The translations under genes and the position numbers were made by a program. The notes below the pieces were generated by a model that was not told the origin of the DNA, made no database searches, and worked only from the letters and a program-made list of their open reading frames with translations. Shown in pieces: positions 59,719 through 64,000 of a stretch of 64,000 nt of DNA. The DNA is from Dromiciops gliroides (lineage: Eukaryota > Chordata > Mammalia > Microbiotheria > Microbiotheriidae), in contig NC_057866.1 in assembly GCF_019393635.1 (NCBI RefSeq), forward strand, positions 2,602,223-2,666,222. The letters are read 5' to 3'. Every line of letters begins with the position of its first letter. The stretch's first letter is position 1.

Positions 59719-60689
59719 TATGTGTGAGTGTGTATCTGTGAGTGTGTGCGTGAGAGTATGTATGCGTGTGTGAGTGTGTGTGTTAAGTGTTATGTGAGTT
59801 TACATGTATATGTGTGTGAGTATGTACATGTGAGAGTGTGTGTGGATATGTGTGTGGGTATGTGTGAATATGCATGTGTGTGAGTGTGCATGTGGGCATT
59901 GTGTGGGTGTGTGAGTACATGTGTGTGTGGTATGTGAATATTTGTGTCTGTGGGTATGTGTGAATATGCATGTATGTGTGTGTGAGTATGCGTGTGTAAA
60001 TATACATGTGTATTGTATGAGTGTGTATGTGTAAGAGTGTGGGGGGTATGTGTGAGTATGCATGTGTATAAGAGTGTGTGTGTGCATTGTGTGGGTGTGT
60101 GTAAGTATGTGTGTATTTGTGGGGGGTATGTGTTAATATGCCTATGTGTGAGTGCATGTGTGTGTGTGCATGTGTGAGCCGCTCACCTCCCTCCTCGGCC
60201 GCCACAGTTCCCTCCTCTGTAAAAGGAGGACCGACCTGGACTTGCAAGTCCCTACGGCTCCCCCCAGTCCTCCTGGAGCAGGAGAAATGGCAAATGAGTT
60301 GGGAGGGCAGCCGTGCCCAATTCCAGGCCCTGGCCAGGGCTCTGCTGCTGCCTCCCTGCCTCCCTCCCACACTCCCCAGCCTAAGGGCTCCTTCCTAAAG
60401 AAGGCTCCTGGAGTGGAGAGGCGGGAGGGCCTTCCACCGATGGCCCAGTCCAGCCCCCAGAGGGTCTTGCCCCAGGAAGGCCCAAGGGAGGGAGCAGCAG
60501 AGGCCAGAGCCTCCAGCTCAAGGCCTGTCCCCCTCCTTGCTGCCCCTCCCGCCAGGGCCGGCCCCTCACTCTCCGTCTGTCTCCTTCCCTTAGGTTTATG
60601 GAATGTTTCTCACCTCCTTCCTCTGGCTGACCATCCATCACGGCAGGAACCTGGCCCGAAGGGGCCAGTACACCCTGACCCCCCAGTAG
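23319..60689 (+). CDS. TSPAN32: TSPAN32 tetraspanin, exons 2-8 (spliced)
   Basis: Seven exons (23319-23433, 24710-24807, 46230-46304, 56752-56853, 58136-58219, 59256-59339, 60594-60689) join in one frame to 217 residues and TAG; all introns are GT...AG. TM1 is split between exon 1 and exon 2 ([13 protein letters not shown]), TM2 is exon 3 ([20 protein letters not shown]), TM3 exon 4 ([18 protein letters not shown]), TM4 exons 7-8 ([20 protein letters not shown] onward). The large extracellular loop (exons 4-7) holds the tetraspanin CCG motif (FGCCGKSSP) and two further cysteines (DLCG, GCLQ), plus an NAS sequon. Matches to human TSPAN32/PHEMX are frequent ([30 protein letters not shown]). In eutherians it is a blood-cell tetraspanin affecting lymphocyte and platelet responses. 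The C-tail stops right after YTLTPQ, much shorter than the human tail. Confidence 0.93.
24710..24807 (+). CDS. TSPAN32: TSPAN32 exon 3
   Basis: Acceptor GACCCACAG, donor GTGAGT. Completes the split Ala codon and encodes TM2 plus [11 protein letters not shown], the inner loop, close to human ATVREAQGLMAG. Ends in phase 0. Confidence 0.94.
25602..25773 (+). mobile_element. Marsupial CORE-SINE
   Basis: AGGGCAGCTAGGGGCACAGT to an A-rich tail of AAAAAC words. Flanks resemble AATGTGGGCATTGA / GATGTGAGCCTTGA, an imperfect target duplication. Confidence 0.9.
28216..28368 (-). mobile_element. Marsupial CORE-SINE
   Basis: Antisense copy; flanking duplication AGCCACACTTT at 28205-28215 and 28370-28380. 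Confidence 0.92.
28395..28735. repeat. GA-rich imperfect minisatellite (GAGAGATGG words)
   Basis: About 340 bp made almost wholly of AGAGAGATGGAGAGA / GGGGAGAGA variants, purine-rich on the plus (TSPAN32 sense) strand. The charged open frames here are repeat translations. Confidence 0.9.
28855..29500. repeat. Ancient LINE-like repeat
   Basis: AACATTTATCAAGCATCTAC, CAGGCACTGTGCTAAGTGCT and GGGATACAAAAAGAGGCATA followed by a GA-rich body (GAGAACCTTCCAGGC; CCATAGGGAGCCATGGGAGG). Same family group as the pieces at 5.7, 39.2 and 45.9 kb; exact family uncertain. Confidence 0.6.
29785..29935 (+). mobile_element. Marsupial CORE-SINE
   Basis: GGGGCAGCTAGGTGTCACAG to CCTCACG followed by a C run and AAAA. 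Flanks AATAAAGGGAGAAG / AACAAAGGGAGAAG. Confidence 0.92.
30676..30824 (-). mobile_element. Marsupial CORE-SINE at the 3' edge of the L1 pile
   Basis: Antisense copy; short flanking duplication CATTTCTTT. Confidence 0.9.
30833..32369 (-). mobile_element. L1 3' portion (segment B of the L1 pile)
   Basis: Antisense; begins with the L1 terminus (GGTATTTTATTTTTTCCGTT, ACATGTAAAGATAGTTCTCA) and extends into ORF2. 31314-31541 encodes the ORF2 C-terminal end ([20 protein letters not shown]) and 31907-32368 an upstream ORF2 part ([20 protein letters not shown]). Younger-looking than the L1 at 6-12 kb. Truncated where segment C begins. A (TA)n/(CA)n patch lies at 31018-31070. Confidence 0.85.
32370..34603 (-). 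mobile_element. L1 3' portion (segment C of the L1 pile)
   Basis: Antisense; a second 3' UTR (GTAAGCAGTTTGACATAGGT; CTGTATTAGTCACGCTGTGA) followed by ORF2, including the RT-domain piece at 34328-34522 ([34 protein letters not shown]). Interrupted by a SINE at 34199-34338. Stops abruptly near 34603, where another L1 3' part begins without its own terminus. Confidence 0.85.
34199..34338 (-). mobile_element. Marsupial CORE-SINE in L1
   Basis: Antisense copy; the flanks share TGTCTACAGTTA with imperfect continuation. Confidence 0.9.
34604..35222 (-). mobile_element. L1 3' portion without terminus (segment D)
   Basis: Antisense; starts inside the 3' UTR (ACAATGTTGCTGTTCCTGTG) and covers the ORF2 C-terminal end (CATTCATATACCACAACTTG). 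It joins an ORF1 region near 35222, so an internal deletion or rearrangement has removed most of ORF2 here. Confidence 0.75.
35006..35191 (+). mobile_element. Marsupial CORE-SINE in L1
   Basis: GGGCAGCTAGGTGGCGCAGT to an A-rich tail ending in TAAATAAATAAA. Flanking duplication ACAATGCATTAGTGT / ACAATGCATTTGTGT. Confidence 0.93.
35677..36592 (-). mobile_element. Marsupial CORE-SINE split by an LTR element
   Basis: Antisense SINE: A-tail side at 35677-35788, resuming at 36544 with TCCTGAATCCAGGGCCAGTG and ending CACCTAACTGCCCC near 36592. Flanked by CTATTTCATGACTTT at 35662-35676 and 36593-36607. Confidence 0.9.
35789..36543 (+). mobile_element. Endogenous retrovirus-like LTR element, broken, non-coding fossil
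   Basis: Starts TG, ends CA, and sits inside a SINE with a short (about 5 bp) imperfect duplication. Parts: a 34-bp remnant matching the start of the LTR (35789-35822), about 350 bp of internal sequence, a polypurine tract (about 36159-36171), and a nearly complete 3' LTR of about 370 bp (36174-36543) with an AATAAA near 36441. No viral gene is present. Its class is uncertain; it is younger than the host SINE. Confidence 0.8.
36608..37209 (-). mobile_element. TOMM20 processed retrocopy (whole insertion)
   Basis: An intronless cDNA copy: about 114 bp of 5' UTR, the full coding frame and a short 3' UTR with AATAAA (plus-strand TTTATT at 36637-36642 and 36626-36631) ending in a poly(A) stretch. 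Flanked by CTATTTCATGACTTT at 36593-36607 and 37210-37224; the right copy is followed by the L1-endonuclease-type site TTTT/AA. All hallmarks of L1-mediated retroposition. Confidence 0.94.
36658..37095 (-). CDS. TOMM20: TOMM20 retrocopy, intact 145-codon frame
   Basis: Encodes [20 protein letters not shown] at the start and ends [14 protein letters not shown]. The N-terminal outer-membrane anchor spans about residues 7-24, followed by the charged [20 protein letters not shown] segment and the receptor domain with its TPR-like helices ([20 protein letters not shown]). TOMM20 is the presequence receptor of the mitochondrial TOM complex. Length equals the family's usual 145 aa, and it differs from human TOMM20, as recalled, at only about four residues. 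The ATG has a good context (A at -3, G at +4). There is no intron, so this is a retrocopy; the parent gene lies elsewhere. It is antisense to TSPAN32 inside intron 3. Expression cannot be judged. Confidence 0.9.
   Translation of the reverse strand: MVGRSGAIAAGVCGALFIGYCIYFDRKRRSDPNFKNRLRERRKKQKLAKERAGLSKLPDLKDAEAVQKFFLEEIQLGEELLAQGEYEKGVDHLTNAIAVCGQPQQLLQVLQQTLPSPVFQMLLTKLPTISQRIVSVQSLAEDDVE
37796..39200. other. Intron 3 sequence without recognised repeats
   Basis: Unique-looking, GC-moderate intronic DNA. No exon-like open frame with domain content was recognised on either strand. Confidence 0.4.
39205..39600. repeat. Ancient LINE-like repeat
   Basis: Words such as GAGGCCAGGCTGTGGAGGGT, TGACCTGGTCACACATGGAC and GGAAGGTCTCTTTGGCACC match the old mammalian repeat described at 28.86 kb. 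It seems to continue after the microsatellite at about 40.05-40.29 kb (GACATTCAGTTTGAAATGTC; GAGTGGATGAGATCATTGAG). Confidence 0.55.
39636..39930. repeat. (GGAT)n tetranucleotide microsatellite, about 295 bp
   Basis: Two long pure blocks of ATGG/GGAT units (39656-39695 plus 39711-39760, and about 39855-39920) separated by degenerate units (GACAGATGGACGAATGGATG). The Ile-His-Pro-Ser frames come from the repeat. Confidence 0.97.
40305..40351. repeat. (TG)n microsatellite
   Basis: About 22 TG units. Confidence 0.97.
41262..41301. repeat. (CA)n microsatellite
   Basis: About 20 CA units after a TGTGTGTG word, which gives a short local palindrome (GTGTGTGTC / ACACACACA). Confidence 0.96.
41302..44165. 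other. Intron 3 sequence with small MIR remnants only
   Basis: GC-moderate intronic DNA. Short MIR-like words occur (for example around 43.0-43.2 and 43.83-43.9 kb), but there is no exon, RNA gene or clear intact element. Confidence 0.4.
44183..44910 (+). mobile_element. Non-LTR retroposon with 17-bp perfect target duplication
   Basis: Flanked by TAAGTTCCTGGGACCCA at 44166-44182 and 44911-44927 and ending in a 13-A tail. The body has an L1-ORF2-end-like layout (GAAAAACCTGGAAAGACCTA; GCAGAGAAAGAACTGATAGT; ATAAAATTCTATTCAAAGCA) but differs clearly from the other L1 3' ends of this window, so it belongs to a different L1 subfamily or a related LINE/SINE. No open frame of note. Confidence 0.85.
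45905..46075. repeat. Ancient MAR/LINE-like repeat fragment
   Basis: AACCTTTATTAAGCACCACC, CATGTGCCAGGCGTGGGACT and GACAAAGAATGAAGCAGTCC: the same family group as 28.86 kb. It lies 155 bp upstream of TSPAN32 exon 4. Confidence 0.55.
46230..46304 (+). CDS. TSPAN32: TSPAN32 exon 4
   Basis: Acceptor TCTCCCCAG, donor GTGAGT. 25 codons, [20 protein letters not shown] then WEPSK: TM3 and the start of the large loop. Phase 0 at both ends. Confidence 0.94.
47172..47341. repeat. GA/GGA-rich microsatellite
   Basis: (GA)n, then (GGA)n, then mixed GAGAGA/GACAGA words; purine on the sense strand. Confidence 0.95.
48433..48800. repeat. CT-rich microsatellite
   Basis: TCTCTCACTCTCTTGCTCGC-type words over about 370 bp, pyrimidine on the sense strand; complementary in type to the GA block 1.1 kb upstream. 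Confidence 0.95.
49648..49668. repeat. Poly-G run
   Basis: A run of G of about 18-19 bases. Confidence 0.9.
49755..49965 (-). repeat. MIR-type CORE-SINE
   Basis: CTTACAAAGCACTTTGCAAA, CATTTTCTAGCTGAGGAAAC and GGCTGGATTTGAACTTGAGC in antisense order; followed by a short GGAT run at 49959-49984. Confidence 0.85.
50695..51010. repeat. Degenerate CA/ACATGC-rich repeat
   Basis: About 300 bp of ACACATGCATGCAC and CACGTG-like words, alternating purine-pyrimidine throughout; old and interrupted. Confidence 0.8.
51637..51990. repeat. (GGGAA / GGGGAA)n polypurine minisatellite, about 355 bp
   Basis: An almost pure purine strand of GGGGAAG and GGGAGGG words in the sense direction of TSPAN32. G runs of 3-5 repeat every 5-7 bases, so many overlapping G-quadruplex patterns are present. 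Confidence 0.96.
52470..52742 (+). repeat. MIR-type CORE-SINE, full length
   Basis: GGTGGTACAGTGAATACAGC, GACCTTGGGCAAGTCACTTC, AGGGTTGTTGTGAAGGACAA and a terminal CTTATTTATCATCATTATTA: the whole MIR consensus order. Confidence 0.9.
53216..53636. repeat. 60-bp-period polypurine minisatellite
   Basis: Units of about 60 bp (GGAAGAGGAAGAGGAA..., AAAAAGGGAAGGGAGG..., AAGGAGAGGAGAGG) repeat with exactly 60-bp spacing across 53341-53490, with related units on both sides, about six to seven in all. Because 60 is divisible by three, every frame stays open on one or both strands, which explains the long Glu/Lys- and Ser/Leu-rich frames. Confidence 0.95.
53711..53859 (+). mobile_element. Marsupial CORE-SINE
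   Basis: GGGCAACTGGGTGGCACAGT to a C run and short A tail. Confidence 0.9.
55595..55786 (-). repeat. MIR-type CORE-SINE
   Basis: CCTCACAACAGCCCTGGGAG, CTTTTACAGATGAGAAAACC, GCCCAAGGTCACACAGCTAG and CACCACCTAGCTGCCC. Confidence 0.85.
56231..56297. repeat. (GAGT)n tetranucleotide microsatellite
   Basis: About 16 perfect GAGT units. Confidence 0.97.
56752..56853 (+). CDS. TSPAN32: TSPAN32 exon 5
   Basis: Acceptor TTTCACAG, donor GTGAGT. 34 codons, [20 protein letters not shown] then [14 protein letters not shown], very close to human VEDAMLDTYDLVYEQAMKGT. Contains an NAS glycosylation sequon in the large extracellular loop. Confidence 0.95.
56854..58135 (+). other. TSPAN32: TSPAN32 intron 5
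   Basis: GT...AG intron of 1.28 kb with diverged old repeat words near 57.27-57.48 kb (GCATTTATTAATCCCTTGGT) and otherwise nothing recognised. Confidence 0.85.
58136..58219 (+). CDS. TSPAN32: TSPAN32 exon 6 (CCG motif)
   Basis: Acceptor CATTTCCAG, donor GTAGGG. 28 codons, [20 protein letters not shown] then CGADQQRE, carrying the tetraspanin CCG signature and the third loop cysteine. Human equivalent FLCCGKKSPFSRLG. Confidence 0.95.
58220..59255 (+). other. TSPAN32: TSPAN32 intron 6
   Basis: 1.04 kb, GT...AG, with a short MIR tail at about 58340-58430. A long minus-strand open frame (58157-58936) overlaps exon 6 in antisense and shows no domain; it is rejected as a gene. Confidence 0.8.
59256..59339 (+). 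CDS. TSPAN32: TSPAN32 exon 7
   Basis: Acceptor CCCTTCAG, donor GTATGC. 28 codons, [20 protein letters not shown] then LGITLAFV: fourth loop cysteine and the start of TM4. Confidence 0.95.
59666..60178. repeat. Long (TG)n and degenerate TG/TATG tract in intron 7
   Basis: A pure TG run (about 59669-59717) followed by 460 bp of interrupted TGTGTGAGTATG-type words: alternating purine-pyrimidine DNA, about 415 bp before exon 8. Confidence 0.96.
60594..60689 (+). CDS. TSPAN32: TSPAN32 exon 8 and stop
   Basis: Acceptor TTCCCTTAG. 31 codons then [23 protein letters not shown] then [11 protein letters not shown]. Covers the end of TM4 and a short cytosolic tail. Human continues about 75 residues beyond the equivalent YTLTP. 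Confidence 0.93.
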   Translation, partial: VYGMFLTSFLWLTIHHGRNLARRGQYTLTPQ

Positions 60690-61145
60690 GGTCTGATGTT
60701 GGGGGGGTCTTCTTTCCTTCCTTCAGCTCCCCGGGAGCCTGCCTGAGGATGGCAGCAGCCGGCCCTTGCAGGGGCAGCCCCCCAGGAGGCTGCTGGGAGT
60801 GGGAGTCAGCCACCATGCCCTCCCCAGGTGACCCAGGACGGCCTCTCTTCTAGGACCCCCAGCTTCCTCATCTGTCAGGAACAGTGACCCCTCCACTCTA
60901 CCTCTGAGGACTTTTAGGAGAAAAGTGTTGGGAAGCTGAACAGTCACTATTGGGGCCCAGCCCCTCTGCCCTCCTCTGTCCCCCTCCTCTCCCTCACCCT
61001 GAGTTCCCGACAATCCAGCGACCACCCTCAGTGCCCTAGAGCAGGGAGTCTTCACTTGGGATTCCTGGGCCCCTGGAGGGGCCTTGTAACTTGTCACCTT
61101 CTGACAACTGTACTTCAATAGAAATCATTTCCTTTGTGATTTTAT
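60690..61145 (+). other. TSPAN32: TSPAN32 3' UTR (probable)
   Basis: GC-rich non-coding sequence after the stop. The likeliest end is just past a variant signal AATAGA at about 61119-61124, followed by a T-rich downstream stretch. No canonical AATAAA was seen before this point. Confidence 0.45.
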
Positions 61146-62089
61146 GCATTATTATTGATATTGGTATTATCTGCATTGAAACCTGATGGTGAGAAGGGGT
61201 CCCTGGGCTGAACCGGCCCGCCAGAGAGGGCCATGACAGAAAAGGATGCTGCGGGACCTCTGTTCTAGGATCCCCCCAACTTCTCAGGTAGAGGGGGCCC
61301 CAAGTCCACAGCTCCTCAAAGGGCCCCTCCCCTCCTCTTCCTCATTCAGACAAAGCCAGCTGTCAGCCACTCACACCAGAGGAGAACTCAGCCATCTCAA
61401 GAAAAGGGAAGCTTGGTGACCAGCTCTGGGCCTGAATCGTTCGTGTCAAGCTCCCATCTCTGATGCAGCCACAGCATCCATTTGGGAGCATACTCGCACA
61501 ACCAGGGGCTCTAGAAGCCCTCCCTCTTCTAAAGATCTTTCAAAGATATAAATAACATGGTTTACTGATGCCTTTCGGCCTCTTCTCAGAACCATTTCCT
61601 TCCCCAACCCCCCTGGGACAGAGTAAAAGCAACCTCTGTGGGAAGCTGGCCTGGTAGTGGGCATCTGCCACCCTCTGCCCTAGAGTCCCCAGCCTTTTCT
61701 CCTCTAAGACATGCCTCAGTGTCAGTTATTCAGCCCGTTCCCCTTCATCTCTTCATTTCCACCGTCGCAGTCGGTCTCTCCTTGGTTCTTGGCCCCTGCT
61801 CGCTTGGCTCTGCATCAGTTCATAAAATCGTCCCATGTTTCTCTGGATCCCTCTCCATTCCTCACCACAAATAACACCCCATTATACTCGTATGCCATAG
61901 TTTCTTCAGCCCCTCTGAACTCTCAAGTTCTTAGATTTGGGGCCAGAAGGGATCTGACAAGCCATCCAGTCTAACACCCTCATTATATAGATGGGGGAAA
62001 CGGAGGCCCAGAGGGATTAGGGGGTCACACAGATAGTGTCAGAGCCAAAAGTCAGACTTGGGACCTCTCATTTTTAATCTAGAATTCTT

Positions 62090-62249
62090 TTTTTAAAATG
62101 TATTTTATTGGGGGGGGGGGCAATGATGGTTAAGTGACTTGCCCAGGGTCACACAGCCAGTAAGTATCAAGTGTCTGAGGCTGGATTTGAACTCAGGCCC
62201 TCCTGAATCCAGGCCGGTGCTTTATCCACTGCACCACTAAGATGCCCCC
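62090..62249 (-). mobile_element. Marsupial CORE-SINE
   Basis: Antisense copy with a perfect duplication TAATCTAGAATTCTT at 62075-62089 and 62250-62264; the right copy ends in an endonuclease-type TTCTT/AAAA. Confidence 0.93.
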
Positions 62250-63117
62250 TAATCTAGAATTCTTAAAAGTAAGTTTCAGTTCTGAAGCAAGCAATAAAAA
62301 CAATTGGGGAGATACAGGCCTGAATAGAAAACAAACCGAAGGAATGAATAATAGAAGATGGTCAGTCAGATAGCAACAGGGAGGGCTTTTGAGGGTCAGG
62401 AGAATTGGGACAAATTCTGGTCACATTGTTCCCAGTTCTTTGCTATCACAAAAAGAGTACCCCATGAGGATTTGGGTACCTGCTAGACCTTTGTTTCTGC
62501 CCTTGACTTCCCCAGGGTTCGTGCATATTTGTAGGGACACTGGCTCAATGGGAGTGGACAGCATGGCCTCTTTAATTGAGTGATTCTAGATGGAAATCCG
62601 CAATGGCTGGACCCCTTCGGTGAATCAATGGGCCATCCTTTCCATGGCCCCACCACCATGACATTTCTCCTACCTTTGTTATTTGGGGCACGTTTTCACG
62701 GATCTTTCACAGCTCGCAAATAGTCTCTTGGAAACTGTTCCTACCTTTTAACCGCTTGTCTGAGCAGGTTCTTGCAGGAGAGCCACTCTCCATGTGCAGG
62801 TCGTCACAATTCTGGGGGTGTCTATTGGGTTTGCCGACCACCTCTGTCTTTTATTCCCTATCAGTTGCTGGCACAGAATATTGCTGTGTCTGTTGTTGGT
62901 AAGCAAGCCTTGAATGCCTGCTCTTTGTGTCATTGTGTAATAGAGGTCGATACATTAAAAAGTTCAAGAGATAGCCATACACACCCTAATACACATCCTT
63001 TGAAATTTCATTAGGTGTGATATATCTGTTTCATTCGGTACTGGCTGTGAGTCCCCTTAATTTTTGAATCTCGATGTTGTCACCTTTGAGTGCAATCTTT
63101 TAAAAAGATGGGGACTA

Positions 63118-63259
63118 GGGCAGCTAGGTGGCGCAGTGGATAGAGCACCGGCCCTGGAGTCAGGAGGACCTGAGTTCAAATCCAACCTCAGACACTTAAC
63201 ACTAGCTGTGTGACCCTGGGCAAGTCACTTAACCCCAATAGCCTCACTAAAAAAAAAAA
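63118..63259 (+). mobile_element. Marsupial CORE-SINE (low divergence)
   Basis: GGGCAGCTAGGTGGCGCAGT with near-consensus body and A tail. Flanking duplication AAAAAGATGGGGACT on both sides. Confidence 0.94.
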
Positions 63260-63680
63260 AAAGATGGGGACTCATCAGTTAGGGCAGCTAAATAAGCCTG
63301 ATACGTGGGTACAGTGGCATGTCAATATGCCATAAGAGACCACAAATGCAAAGAATGCAGAGAGACATGGGAAGGCTCACCCAACTGAGGCACAGTGAAG
63401 TAAGTAGAGGCAGGACAGCGATGGCAGCAATGCACTACCCTCCAAACAACCAGTAACGAATATTATCGAATCACAAAGGACAAGAAGAGACCATGCCCAC
63501 TCCCTCAGAGAGGAGGCCCATAGGTGGAACAGTGCACATAGGGGAAGATTTGAGGGGGTGGTAAATTGATTACTTTTGCTGATTTCTCCCCACTTGAGAA
63601 CTGTGGCCATGGAACTATATTGGAGAAGCTGACAGCACAAAGTTAGACCTGGGCTCTCCCTTGTAAGAATTGGTTGTGTT

Positions 63681-63836
63681 GGGGCAGCTAGGTGGCGCAG
63701 TGGATGGAGCACCAGCCCTGGATTCGGGAGGACCTGAGTTCAGATCTGGCCTCAGACACTTAACAATTACTAGCTGTGTGACCCTGGGCAGGTCACTTGA
63801 CCCCAATTGCCTCACAAAAAGAAAAAAAAAAAAAAA
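63681..63836 (+). mobile_element. Marsupial CORE-SINE (low divergence)
   Basis: GGGGCAGCTAGGTGGCGCAG to a long A tail. Flanking duplication AAGAATTGGTTGTGTT at 63665-63680 and about 63837-63852. Confidence 0.94.
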
Positions 63837-64000
63837 AAGAATTGGTTGTGTTTTGGGGACCCCATCTTGGTTAATATGAGAAAGCCTCAGGCACGCCCTG
63901 GCTCCCTCCGCCCAGCAGGGGTACACAAAGGAAACCCCATGCCCCAGCTGGCCTAGGGCACTGCCCCTAGGGGTGCCAACAAATTAGCTTGGGGTATGTG

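Larger units (their letters stand above)
61146..64000. other. Intergenic sequence toward CD81
   Basis: Contains an old L1 3' remnant around 61.85-61.92 kb, an antisense MIR (61.92-62.06 kb), L1-like remnants (62.42-62.5 kb) and three young SINEs. No CD81 exon is present. Confidence 0.5.

Noticed and set aside
63000-64000. First exon of CD81 at the right edge
   Set aside because: No sequence encoding the conserved CD81 N-terminus was found; only SINEs and unassigned intergenic DNA.

Overview
This window is vertebrate nuclear DNA and almost certainly marsupial. The best evidence is about twenty copies of a tRNA-headed SINE (A-box and B-box head, a body ending in the MIR/CORE segment, and a poly(A) tail) and many pieces of the L1 lineage whose 3' ends carry the marsupial-type noncoding sequence. 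The species cannot be named from the sequence. The two host genes give the location: ASCL2 on the minus strand at the left and TSPAN32 on the plus strand across most of the rest. They have the same order and orientation as human 11p15.5 (TH - ASCL2 - TSPAN32 - CD81). CD81 itself is not reached.

Layout. 0.4-3.7 kb is a CpG-rich block holding the single-exon coding region of ASCL2, its 3' UTR with a probable 3' UTR intron, and its promoter side. 3.8-21.6 kb is the intergenic interval, filled by MIR-class SINEs, a nearly full-length decayed L1 in antisense (about 6.2-12.45 kb), a sense L1 3' half (12.45-14.5 kb), several short L1 3' ends and a hAT MITE. 21.6-61.1 kb is TSPAN32: a ZNF143/THAP11-type promoter motif, a likely first exon whose reading frame looks broken relative to the human protein, seven well-supported coding exons with proper splice sites, and a short 3' UTR. 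Intron 3 alone is 21.4 kb. It contains a 7-kb pile of L1 pieces, an LTR-element fossil and an intronless TOMM20 retrocopy with a complete 145-codon reading frame. Introns 3, 4 and 7 also carry long purine/pyrimidine, GGAT and TG tracts. 61.1-64 kb is repeat-rich intergenic DNA running toward CD81.

The genes are not functionally linked. ASCL2 is a bHLH transcription factor (trophoblast in eutherians, intestinal stem cells, Tfh cells) and TSPAN32 is a haematopoietic tetraspanin; they are neighbours through conserved synteny in a domain that is imprinted in eutherians. The most distinctive structures here are retrotransposition footprints: repeated use of one L1-endonuclease site, giving three copies of a target duplication around a SINE and the TOMM20 retrocopy; a second example of the same kind; a SINE landed on the edge of a hAT MITE; and a probable template-jump SINE dimer. 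I found no operon-like, CRISPR-like or otherwise unprecedented gene system. Splice sites, start choice and repeat families were judged by eye, and protein comparisons are from memory.
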